Of a stretch of 64,000 bases of DNA, positions 48,701 to 62,100 are shown piece after piece; the first letter of the stretch is position 1, and the number at the start of each line of letters is the position of its first letter. The stretch covers positions 15,789,001 through 15,853,000 of the forward strand of contig NC_134776.1 of the NCBI RefSeq assembly GCF_050436995.1. The letters are read 5' to 3'. The notes below the pieces were generated by a model that saw only the letters and a program-made list of their open reading frames with translations, did no database searches and was not told where the DNA came from. The stretch comes from Anticarsia gemmatalis. Its lineage: Eukaryota; Arthropoda; Insecta; Lepidoptera; Erebidae. Both the position numbers and the translations under genes were made by a program.

Positions 48701-51700
48701 AATTGTACTGCGCTGTCGTGTCTTATGTTTTACATCTCCTATTTCATTTTCTACTTTTGGAAAAGGTCAAACAAGCTTAAACCAAGACAAACAAGTTAAC
48801 AAGACAAACTTTCGCATTTATATTATTTGCATGGATTAGACGTACGGAATTGCGACGCTTAGTTTTGAGATAATGTACCACAAACTGAACATTTGTACTG
48901 TAATAATGCTAGTGGTAAAACCTAATTAAATTTTCAGTTCACCATGAGTCTATACCTAAATATAGACCGAGTTCCACACTAAACTTGGATGCAATGCTGC
49001 ACGGTATCGACTGAATAATAGAACAGTTTATTTCTGTTGTCTTAATTGCTAGCTGGAAACTACATTTCACTTGCTATTCGAAGCCCAGACACGCTCATTG
49101 GAAATAGTACTGGCCATTAAAAATGCACCAAATTGTTTTACCAACGGCGAGTTCTCTAGTCTAATCTAACCATCTATTAAGAAATTATTTAAAACCCAAG
49201 TTACTTTATGTTATTTATCTATAAATCGTTAATGTGTGTAAATCTCTTCCGTTACTGATTGACTGCCTGATGGACAACGCACAGTCGAAACTACTGAGCG
49301 TAGAAAGTTGAAATTTAGTATAAAGCCTTAGGCACAATATGCAGTGTAGAGGATCGCTAGGACGATTTTCGAAAATTACACCTCGAAGCGTGTGAAATTC
49401 CACGCAGGCAGAAAGCTAGTCTAGGTAATCTATATAAGTGTGTATTTATAAGTATAAAAGTATATTAATCAGTTGTCTAGTAACCAAAGTACAAGCTTTG
49501 CTTAGTTTGAAATCAGATGACCGTGTGGAAGATGCAATATTTTTATTATTTTATCTCTCTCATTTTGTAAAGATATAAAAGAAACGACAATTGAGCTACA
49601 AGTAAACAGTATGTTCATGAATAAGCCGGCGTGATTTTATATCGCTATCAACATAGCAAATATGAATTGAAAGAAAACTAAATTAAAAGATAACAGAAAA
49701 GTAATATCATAGTGACTTATAGTATTTTATGAAGAATGCCAGTCGTTTGAACATCGATAAGAAGTGAATAAAATATAAAGTTGTTAGTAGAAATATCGTT
49801 TACTATCGTTTATTGAGAGGTCGCGACCTTTTCATGTCTCAATACTAAGATATCGAACACATATTAAATGTTTAACCGTTTGTTTTTGTCATATGTATTT
49901 GTACTTTTATAGCTCGGTTTCTTAAACACCGTTTTAACGATTTTATAGACACGTTATATTGATTAATTATATCTAAATAACTGTGTCATTTAAAGATACT
50001 ACGTTTTGTAATTGTACAATTGACATACATACATAATATCACGCCTGTTACACCCGAAGATATAGACAGACGGGTATGAACTATGAAATACACCTACATA
50101 CATTTAAATAAGGGGCGAGCGCCGAGCCTGTAGCCATATTGTACAAATGAGTGCAAGATAATAAGTGTCTTTGAGGTTAAATATTGCAGTAAGACATCAT
50201 AGAAGTAGGTTTATAGGCTATTAGTTACATAATATTTATAGATATAGGATGACGATAGGGAAGCAGTTGATTGTTCGTGGTTAATTTGATGTCATGCTCT
50301 TACCATTCGTTGTTGTAAAGGTTAAGTATTAACTAACAAAAATGGATTTAACTTATCATTTGCTGACGGTACTTTTACGCTAAACTGACTTTTAATCGTT
50401 TATCAAGACAAAATTAAATCGGGGTAGGTACTCTGGGACGGGGGCCTCGGGGATCGGGTTACTTGGGGACTAACCCGGCGTTCTTTGGTCTCTGCCTACC
50501 CCTATGGGATGAAAGTGATTTGTATGTATGTATGTATGTTTGTTTGTTTGTTTGTATGTATGAAATAGAATACCATTTGAGGTGCAAGTTTCTCTTTAGG
50601 AATAGTATAATAGAAATCGTACTTGAATTTTGAGGTGTTATAATATTTAGTACAAAACTTGCTACGCGTCAGTTCGTGATAGCCATCAGATTGATAATGA
50701 TTTGTTTGTGTTAGTAATTCTTTGAACGATAACCATCTTTCTACTATCATATTAAAATTAAATTATTGTATTAAGGACCATGACTATGAGACCTGCTTTT
50801 TTCAAATCTATACTTCTATACTTATATTATAAACCTAAAGAGTTTGTTTGATTGTTTGTTTGTTTGTTTGAACGCGCTAATCTCAGGAACTACTGGGCCG
50901 ATTTGAAAAATTCTTTCAGTGTTAGATAGCCCATTTATCGAGGAAGGCTATAGGCTATATATCATCACGCTACGACTAATAGGAGCAGAGTAGCAATAAA
51001 ACATGTTACAAAAACGGGGAAAATTTTGACCCATTCTATCTTATGTGACGCAAGCGAAGTTGCGCGGGTCAGTTAAAACTATAGCGCGTTGTGATCGAAT
51101 GGCTATAAAGGTACATGTACTTTTATATGTATTTTTGTCTTCTTTTTAACCCATTGCTGTCCCACTGCTTGACAAGGGTCTCCTCCCTAACTAAGGAGGG
51201 ATTTGGCCTTGACTCTTTCACGCTGGCCAAGTGCGGGTTTGGACTTTTTGAATGCCCTCAATAAATGTATTAAACAAAATTAAAGCATGCAAGGTTTAAT
51301 CACGATGTTTTCCTTCACCGTTAGAGCAAGTCATAATTGTTTCTAATACACTCATAACTTCGAAAAATCATTGTTGCCTCGGGTTCGAACCGCCAACCAC
51401 ATTCGTCGACATTTATGCAGTGTTTATTTTTTGCAACAGCGCATTATGCGCGTTTTGTAGAGCTCTAACACAAATCATTCGATGTGAGCTAGTGCTGTAG
51501 AAATCGCTGTCAATAGTTTTCGGTATAATTTCTACCGACTCCTATTAAAAAAATATCAGAACGTCTTTATATAATATAATAATATGCGGCTGTGCGAATT
51601 TAAAAAGAATCCTCTTATAGCAAGAAGGGGACGACGGTTAGGATAATAGTCGCGTGAGTCGCTTCACTACAATTGTAGACCACGATCAAGGCCACTAGAC

Positions 51701-54700
51701 CTTATTTATTTTCTAATGGAATAACTATGTAGAATTCAGTGATGGTAGAATATACTTTTATCCTGCGTCTATCCGCTAGGTTAATAGTAACTACATAATA
51801 TTATGTGTATTTAAATATCATATATAACTCAAAGGTGACTGACTGACAAATGATCTATCAACGGACAGTCCAACCACTGGACGGATCGGGCTGAAATTTC
51901 ATGAAAAGACGGGCATACAGGTAGATGTTATGAAGTAGGCATCCGCTAAGAAAGGATGTTGATCAATTCTACCTTCAAGGGGATAAAATAATGGATGAAA
52001 GTTTGTATGAGAATTCTGTCCTAAGTAACAAACCACGCGGGCGAAGTTGAGGGAAAAGCTAGTTACTGAATAAGTATAAATCGATCCTTGTATCCGACAG
52101 ACTAGCGAGCGACTTGAGAATCTTATTTAATTTTTTGCCGTTGTATTAATTCCCAGACTAAAAACAAATTCATATTGTGCACTCCAATAGGTGTTTTGGT
52201 CTCACAGTTATTTTGTTTGTCTCGCTACAATATACTCATTGACAACGTGGGAGTTAAACAATACACTATTTTCCTGCTATAGATTTTTAACATTGGTTTG
52301 TATGCATCATACATTTATTATTAGATACATCAACGCATCTGTTTATATCGCGTCACGAGACTCAATCGCTTCTTGTTTGTTTCTGTTTTTATAATTAGAC
52401 AAAGTAATTAAGTTACGCACGCAGTTATTTCTTCAATGAGAGCTGGTCTTCGCAACATGAATAGATAAAAGTCTAACTAACTTATCCTAAATACTCAGGA
52501 AGTCTTTGTTTTTAAAGACTTAGGGGAACCATTGCCAAATCGTTAAATGGAACAGCAACAGAACAACACTTTTAAAAGCGTAATGAATACTAAAGATTTG
52601 GTATTTTATTTTATCTTACTTATAAATTATCTCCGTGCGTTAATTATTTACGGGAACTACGACAAACGCAAACAATGAGCACATTATAATACAAGATTTA
52701 AAGCAACTATTTGCGGAACACACAAAGTAATTAATCCGTGAGGGAATTTACGCGCAGCTGTAAGATAACCTTTATCAATTGTTTATATAACACACGTTAT
52801 ACCCAAAAATGCAGGCGTTTCTGTATAAAATAACCTAGAGTTTCGCCATTGACAGTGTAAATCCCATTTAATATGAGGCGAATCTATATCCATTTATTGG
52901 CCACGTCACGAAAATCCGGTCTACTTTTAGGAATAGTATTAACTCCCGCACTAAATTGCTCTTGTGTCGTGTGGACTTTTACAAACATACAAACAACGGG
53001 CACAAACTACAACCAGACACGAAACAATTATTTGTGCGATCCACAAACAATAATTGTTCCGTGTGGGAACCGAACCCGCGACCTGGCAATGCAATGGTAG
53101 TGGTTATTTAACCTAAACCACTGCGCCACGGAGGCGGTCGTAGCATATATTCCCGACCGGGCCACGGAGTAATCTTTATCTACCAATTTGCCGTGGAAAT
53201 TGGGCCTTGTCAAATAAATAGTTGTTAAATAATATTAGGTCGGGGAAAAAGTCTTTTCACATTATAGTATGTATGAACTTGTAATAAAATCTTTTCACTA
53301 CACAAAAAACCTCGATATTTGGGTACTTCACGAGCTCACTAAAAGAAACCTAATGAACCGTGTGTAACCGTGTAACCGTGTGTGAGTGTACTCATTAGTG
53401 ATTCTTGAAGCCAAAGAGATTTTATTACAAGTTCATACATACTATAATGCGAAAAGACTTTCCCCGACCTAATACATAGTTGTTAATAATGTATTGGTTT
53501 TGTTGACAGGGCTACGGTCGCATGAAGCCGGACATCGTGACGTATGGCAGCGGAGTGCGCGGCTCCAGCGTCACCGGCGGCTGCCGGTCGCTCAGTGGTG
53601 AGTATCTTATACTATTGTTAATAGATCAATATTGAACTAACAAAGAACTTGTTTATTTGATGACATTGTTTGTACTCTATGTATTGTGAGTTTTCTTTTG
53701 GTTTTAATGTTGTATTTTTTAACACGTTGATAGATTTGCTATTCGATGTTTTGATATTTGGCTAACCTTATTTAGAAATTGTAAATGATTTTCAATTATT
53801 TAAATCGAAAATCCTACAGTTCTCTTGCGTAGCTTCTATAAATAATTTTACAAAAAAAAAAATAGGTTTCAGGACCTTCTTTTACGTAGACTAAATACGT
53901 ATAAAATGGTAAACTCAAAAATTACTTTTATAAAACACGTTTCACTATGGTTGTCAGGATTTGGTCTTGATCTAGCATTCTTAGTAATGCTTAGTTATTA
54001 CGTCTTCAATATTATTATTTTCCCCTAGCCTACTTTTCCCTTTATTTACTTATCCTATTGCTAAACAAAGTCTTGTATTGTTATTGTTATTATTTCCAGG
54101 CACATCAGTAGCGTCTCCGGTGGTAGCTGGTGCGATAGCGTTGCTAGCGAGCGGTGTGCCTCGACACAACCTGACGCCGGCTGCCGTGAAGCAAGCGTTG
54201 TGTATGACAGCCCTGCGTCTGCCTGGACCGAATATGTTCGAGCAGGGACATGGGAAACTGGACCTTATTAGTGCTTACCAGGTAAGAAAATCATTTGTAT
54301 TTAAATCGTAGCATCCTACTAATATTATAAATGCGAAAGTTTGTGAGTATGTATGTATGTATGTGTGTTTACAATTCCTTCACGCAAATACTACTGAACC
54401 GATTACGTTGAAATTTGGTATATAGCTGAAGACCCCGAATTACATTTAGGCTCTTTTTATCCCAGAGTTCCCGAGGGATCGGGATTGACACAAATAAACA
54501 AATCATTTAGGGCAATATGATTTTTAAGAGTGAGCATGATTGTGTGATTGAACAGTCATCACATCGTATGATCATAATTATAAGCAATGACAGAAAAAGA
54601 ACCAAAGGCACATGCATAGTCTGAGCTTAAAGTATCAAGCTAAAACTAAGACAACTAGCTAAAAAACTACTAAAACTAGACAACTAGTTAATTTAATACA

Positions 54701-56097
54701 ACATCGCATGCATCCTTTTCTTATTTGAAACGGTCATGACAAATGCTTTTAGGAGAACCTAATAATTAACTTTCACGCATCTATCAACCTCATCATGAAA
54801 TAATACTAAGATTATTAAAAGCTGTTATTTCTTGTTATAGTTTCTAAGGAAGTACGAGCCGCAAGTGAGCCTATCTCCGAGCTACATCGACCTGACGGAG
54901 TGTCAGTACATGTGGCCGTACTGCACGCAGCCGCTGTACTTCAGCGCACAGCCGACCATCGCCAATGTTACTGTCATCAACGGACTGGGCGTGTCTGGTC
55001 GAGTGGTAAGTGGATACTTATAGAAAAATGTTTAACTGTAAAGTGATTGTTATGACTGCTTAGCAATTTGTTTGTGTGCATAAGACTTGTGGTACGGCAC
55101 ATGAACTGTCGGGTTAGCACTAAAGATTTGCATATAATTTTATGTTTATATACGAAGTCTGATCTGTAGATGTGCCTTCGTCATTCTAAGTAAAATTTTG
55201 CCTATTTTAAATCGTCACAATGTTCATACATTTTAAACATTCACATTGTTTGATTAATATATAGTAGGATACGGGATATATAGTAGGATGCGTGTTCGCA
55301 TTAATTCCCGTATCCTAATATATATTCGTCACAATCTTTGCTAAAAAACAGAACTGGACACTTATTACAATCGAAGCTTATATAAGCCAAACATATTATT
55401 ATCTATGTATCATAACGTCAGATTACGCTGGATTATAAAGCACTGCAAAGTTCATTGTAAAAACACAAATAAAATCATTTGAAATAACCAACTCTGCATT
55501 ACTCAGGTTCTAATAAAATAATGTTGTTTACAGAAAGAAGTGTCGTGGCACCCTCACCTGCCGCACGGCGTGATTCTGTCACTCTCTGTGGACTACAGTC
55601 AGATCCTGTGGCCCTGGTCCGGCTGGCTTGCTCTCAGCTTCACTGTGCTTGAAACTGGCGCTGATTTTGATGGCGTGGTTGAGGTAAACATACGTAACAT
55701 AATTTATTATTAGGAAACCAAAAGTGAAGGAAGAATTACTTGTCACAGTAAAATCATTTGCTATTGGTCACAAAATCATAAACTTAATTACAAGCTTTTT
55801 AATCATAAAACTAAATCACTTCAACAATGAATTATGCACAAATATTAATGATTAAAAAAATACAGTTTGACATTTAAACGGGTAAAAGTACCCTTACCGA
55901 GTGAAAAAAAGGAACCAGCTTTATCTCGCAAGCGTTTTTATAGACAACTAGCTGACCCGTGCGGCTCCGCTCGCGTGAATGATTTTTTTTTACTAATACA
56001 AAGCTTAATTATTCCTTAACAACAAAATATGCTTTTTTTCACGAAAAATATTCTCAAAATTATTTATCCATACTAATATTATAAATGCGAAAGTAAC

Positions 56098-56128
<31 letters not shown>

Positions 56129-59100
56129 GCTACTCAATCACGCCTAAACTACTGAACCAATTTGCATGAAATTTGGTATGGAGATATTTTGATACCCGAG
56201 AAAGGACATAGGCTACTTTTTACCCCGGGAAAATGACGCATTTTCCGGGAAAATTCAAGTGGCGAACTAAGTCGCGAATAGTCAATATTATAATGACATT
56301 GAAATAACAAAATTCCGTTGTCATGGCAACTGTTTTTATATTAAGAGATATAAATAATTTTGAGAATATTTTTCGTGAAAAAAAAAAAGATATTTTTTAT
56401 CACGACGCTACGACCAATAGGAGCACAGTAACAGTAAAAAGTGTTACAAAAACGTGGAAAATTCTGACCCATTCTCTCTTATGTGACGCAAGCGAAGTTG
56501 CGCGGGTCAGCTAGTATCTCATATAACTCGCGCTAAAGCATATCCGCCATTAAAACTGTTGCCATGACAACGGAATTTTGTTAATTCAATGTCATTATAA
56601 TATTGATTATTCGCGACTTCGGTGGCGAAACCTGAATTTTCCCAGGAAATGCGTCATTTTCCCGGCGTAAAAAGTAGCCTATGTCCTTTCTCGGGTATCA
56701 AACTATCTCCATACCAAATTTCATGCAAATTGGTTCAGTAGTTTAGGCGTGATTGAGTAGCAGACAGACAGACAGAATGACAGACAGAAAGACAGACAGA
56801 CAGAGTTACTTTCGCATTTATAATATTAGTATGGATTGCACTTACAACCATTTCGTGTGACAACACGTCACATGGCTTTTTCTTCTTCTAATGAGATTTT
56901 TTTATCCCGCCTTGCTTTATTATAGGCAGTTAGGGAGACACCATAAAAAATTATAGCATCCTGAAATATGTGTATTTCTCAAGCAAAGACAGATATTTTT
57001 GGGCTGGAGTCCTCATATTCTCATAGAATTGTAAACTGTGCAAAGTGAGTATGCGTTTTCTTGCCATATTAATATTATAACATTTTGCTCACAGGGCCAT
57101 GTAAACGTTACGATCGAGAGTTACGACGATTCAGGCGAGAAAACTATGAAGAATGCTACGCTTACGTTGCCTGTTCGGTAAATATACTCCCATTACTACT
57201 ATACGCTACATAGTTATATGTTAAAAGATATCACTGTCTTGATTTCAAGATCTTCTTAACGCTATAATACGAAATGAGTCTATTACCATGCCGTGAATAA
57301 TAAAAATTAGAGCAATGAGATGTAGAAGAACACGTCATTCCATTTTCTCCAGACTTTGGAGATATTTTGCCCAGTCGAGCGGCAGGAGTAAACTAGCTGA
57401 AGTCTCTTTACACTAATCATGAACCAAACAATATTTATAATTAACTGCAAATAAAACTACCACTAATGCCCGGTTTTTGAGTACATATAGCGGTAGTTTA
57501 TATAATCAATATCGTTTTTTTATATGAGTTTAAAAGCTATTGAATAGATAAACTACCGCTAATTGTATTTCAGAAACCAGGGGTATGTAACAAACAAACT
57601 GTTTCATTATAATATACTTTATATTAATTTTTATCCAGGGCCCGCGTGATCCCGGTCCCGGTTCGTTCCCGTCGCCTCCTATGGGACCAGTTCCACAGTC
57701 TCCGCTACCCGGGAGGGTACTTCCCTCGCGACGACCTCCGCGCCAAGCACGACCCGCTGGACTGGCACGCAGACCACGTGCACACCAACTTCAGAGACAT
57801 GTACCGACGTTTACGAGAACATGGCTTCTATTTGGAAGTTATGGGTAAGTTGTGACTGTAGAATTAACTGTTTTAATAGAATTCCGGACTGTGGTCTTAG
57901 TTCTAGGAGATCGGTCTAATTAGAAACCGGTAAACCTGGGTTTCAGTGTCTAAAACATGTATACCGGTTTGTAATTAGACAAATGACAGAAAAAAAAATC
58001 AGTGCCTTTTAGTAAGAACATGAAGCGCTGTGAAACCTAAGTAATTCGAAATACGTTTTGCATCTTTCCCGAATATTTACTCACAGAAATGAAAATGAGA
58101 ATATGACGCTCTTTTTTTGGTTGATCAACGACAACGTTGTTGGCTTCAGCGAAACGCGTGCATAACAGGAATAAAACCATAACCTTTACAAAACCATTGT
58201 TTCATAAGTCCACGACACGATTCACCAACACATTTTATCGATACAATATTTTTCCCAGGCACTCCTCTTACTTGCATCGACACGTCCTTATACGGGGCGC
58301 TGCTCCTCGTAGACCCGGAGGACGAGTACTTCCCTGAAGAGATGGCGTCCTTGAAAAAGGCCGTGGACGCGGGCATGTCGCTCGTCGTGTTCGCGGACTG
58401 GTACAACGCGTCGCTGCTCAGACATGTCAAGTTTTATGACGAGAATACTAGGCAGTGGTGAGTTGACAACACGTCAATGACTTTAGAAATATTAGAAACT
58501 AGCTTTTACCCGCGACTTCGTCCGCCACCTGAATTTTCCCACGGAAATGCGTCATTTTCCCGGGGTAAAAAGTACCCTATGTCCTTTTTCGGGTATCAAA
58601 ATATCTCCATACCAAATTTCATCCAAATTGGTTCAGTAGTTTAGGCGTGATTGAGTAGCAGACAGACAGACAGATAGACACAGTTACTTTCGCATTTATA
58701 ATATTAGTATGGAAGTATGGATAATAATTATCACTTGTTCCAACGGTGAAGGAAAACATCGTGATGCAACATTACATGCCTGAGAGTTGTTAAAGGTATG
58801 CAAAGTCCCCAACAAGCACTCGGCGAGCGTGGTGGACTCATTCCCAACCCCTCCCTTATTACGGGAGATGACACTTGCCCAGCAGTGGGACATTAATGGG
58901 TTAAATGAATGATTTACTATACTTAAATATTCTTAAAACGATAATATATACTAAAGAACACTTGATAATAATCCTCTTGATAACTACTGAAAACGCATCA
59001 CAAAAATAAGTAAAGCTTGCATTGATACCTCTTGTGTTAGTCATAGTAAAATTTTTGCTTCACTTCTTAAGATTACACTCTGAATTAAGCAATATACGAT

Positions 59101-62100
59101 CTGACTTTTATTTTATAATTTGATATAATAGTTTTCTTATGTTTATCTTGAAAGGTGGATCCCAGAAACTGGCGGGGCTAACGTACCTGCGTTGAACGAT
59201 CTACTCAGCATGTACCAGGTGAATATGAATACTATTATTTCTCTAAACCAAAACTTTGTGTTACATACACTATGTTTCCAATAATCAGTAGAGTTAAAAA
59301 CAAATACGAATATGTCCTGAGATCGTCGTAGTTCCAAAGAAAGATTTCTATATTTTTTCAATTATTTTCTAGGTGGCATTAGGTGACCGAGTGTTCGAGG
59401 GTTCGTTCAAGCTGGGCGGTCACCCGATGTACTACGCGAGCGGGACTCACATACACAGCTTCCCGGAACACGGCATCCTGATCACGGCACAACTGACTGA
59501 CCAGGGACATCAAGTAAGAACCTATTGTTAAGTGTTAGAAAAGCATGAAAATAATTAGAAATTTGGTATTTTCTCTGAGCAAAAAACAAGTTCTATTGTG
59601 CTTAAAACATATACAGTTAGCATTGCGTTTCATGTAGTTGGGCACGAGTCTCTTCTCATTACGAGATGGTGTAGGTTTTGTTGCGTGTTTTGGAAAGTAA
59701 AGAAAGAAGAAATTAGAGGAGTTACTATATTTTTCAGCAATATATAGATGAATTTCAATGGAGCGAAAAATTTTGTAGGGATTCTGCCTAGTGACGATTT
59801 TTGATTTTTGCCTCCTTTATCATGGAAAAAGGATATAGTAATATTATGTTGATGTTATATCATCCTGGACCGCCTACAGTACATAGGCGTTTTTATATTT
59901 ATTTTAAATCTAGCAGATCTCTCGCTTGATAGACATTGTCCTGTCCTAATTCATATGAGTAGCTCGATCTATACGAAATATAACAAATGAAAACCACATA
60001 ATGAATTTAATGTTCAGCATTTTTTAACTTTATTGCAATTAGCCGGATGCCTGGTAGGATTCAAATTCAAATTCATTTATTCATAAAACATAAGCTTACC
60101 GTATACACCAATTCGCTTATATCTATGCTAATTAGACTAAAACAAATTATAAACTACTACAATATTAACAAGAACTTACACTAACATAAAATCAATAAAA
60201 TAGGTAAACAAAAACAATCTTGTATGATACATAGGAACTTTTACATAAAATTACATTTTTATATTAAGAAATATATACATATTTTTTAAGATTACACTCC
60301 GAGAGTCACAAAATATATCAGCATCTGGACAATATTTCAGGAACTCATTAATTAGTCGAATTACTCTAGCTGTGGGACAATTCTCAGCTTGTGGAGAGCG
60401 CCACATAGGCGGATAGCTCAGGAGCTTATGCTGTCGTCTTCCAATACCACGCATATATTGATCGGGAATGTAAAAGTGTATCGATTCCCGTACCACAGGG
60501 CTATCTACTTTGTCAGCTAATATTAAACAATAATTTATTATATGCGTGGATTCTCGCCTAAGTTTGAGTGTGTCGAAACTTACCATTCCGGAGACAAACA
60601 TAGAGGGATAGAGAAAGGGATAGTATCCATATTGACGTTTGTACAGAAACCTACAAAATTTACGTTGAATTTTTTCTAACATTACAGTGTACAGTGACTG
60701 TTTAGGACTCCAAACTATTGCATTATATTCTAACTTACTACGAACATAGGCATTATATATTTGCTTTATAACTTCAATATTCTTAAATTGTGATGATATT
60801 CTAATAATGAATCCAAGGCATTTATTAGCGTCTTTGCAAGTTCTTAGTATATGGGCGTGGAAATTTAATTTGCTGTCCATTATAAGTCCCAAATCCTTCA
60901 TTGACAAAACACGTTCTATCGGTACGCCATTAATATTATATATGTGTGTAATCGGATTACGGGATCGAGAAAAAGTGATAGTTTTACATTTAGAATAATT
61001 TAAAGGCAGTTTGTTTTTAATACTCCACTCAAGTACCGCGTCAATATCATTTTGTAGGACTACACAATCATTAGCCTCTTTTACAGAAAGGTATAGTTTT
61101 AAATCGTCGGCAAACATAAGGCATTTTGCTTCGGAAATTACACTGGGTAAGTCATTAATCATTATTAAAAATTGCATTGGGCCTAAAGTGCTACCTTGAC
61201 TTACACCAGAACGAGTGTAATACTCTTCTGATTTAAAGCCTTCAGCCTTTACGAACTGTTTTCGATCTTTTAAGTAGTGAGCCATATATTTTAACAGATA
61301 ATTTGAGAATCCCAGTACCGCAAATTTATTCAACAGCACATCATTATCCACCAGATCAAAGGCCTTCCTAAAATCAAAGTACGCTGCATCTACTTGACAG
61401 CCAGACTTAACCCTAGTACTTAAATAGTCTACATATTCTATATGGGATAATATATAGGATAATTTATTTTAAAATAAGAAGTTACTTAAATGAACAAACT
61501 ACAACTAATAAATAGATTGAAGAGCATACTTTACATATTCATGATTATTCTTAATCCTCTGATATCTGTTATTTCATTGTCTTGCCCATTTTGCTTTACC
61601 CGACTCAGCAAAAAGATTAAAGTTATTTTCGTACTGATAACTGTACATAGATAACGATCGCATATGCAAAACGGAAACACCCCACTCAGTGAAAATTTCT
61701 CATTCATAAGCATGACACGCAAAATTTTAGTACATTCATAAAATATTTTATCAAGATTTTAAAGATGTTTTACGTTTTCCATGATACTCACTTTTTCCTT
61801 AAAACAATACAGGTTGAAAACAACGATTCTAAAATAAAAATATTAAGTTCTTCATGAATCCCTTACTTTTGGAAGAGAAATGTTATTTAATTTGAGTCCT
61901 CATTATTTAAACTTTTCATTTCCTTAACATCATAATCAGCCTAGCCTTTCTTCCGTCTATGTTGAAGTCAGCGTCCCGTCTCACCAGATGCAGCTGGATA
62001 CCAGTGTTTAACATGGAGCGACTGCCTATCGGTACCCAACAACCCAGTTACCTGGTTTATAACACGATACCCTTTGGTAAAACTGGTTGTTAGACTTTCA

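Noticed and set aside
60807..61199. Plus-strand open frames within the retrotransposon fragment
   Set aside because: The minus strand carries RT motifs A, B and C in one frame; the plus frames are by-products.
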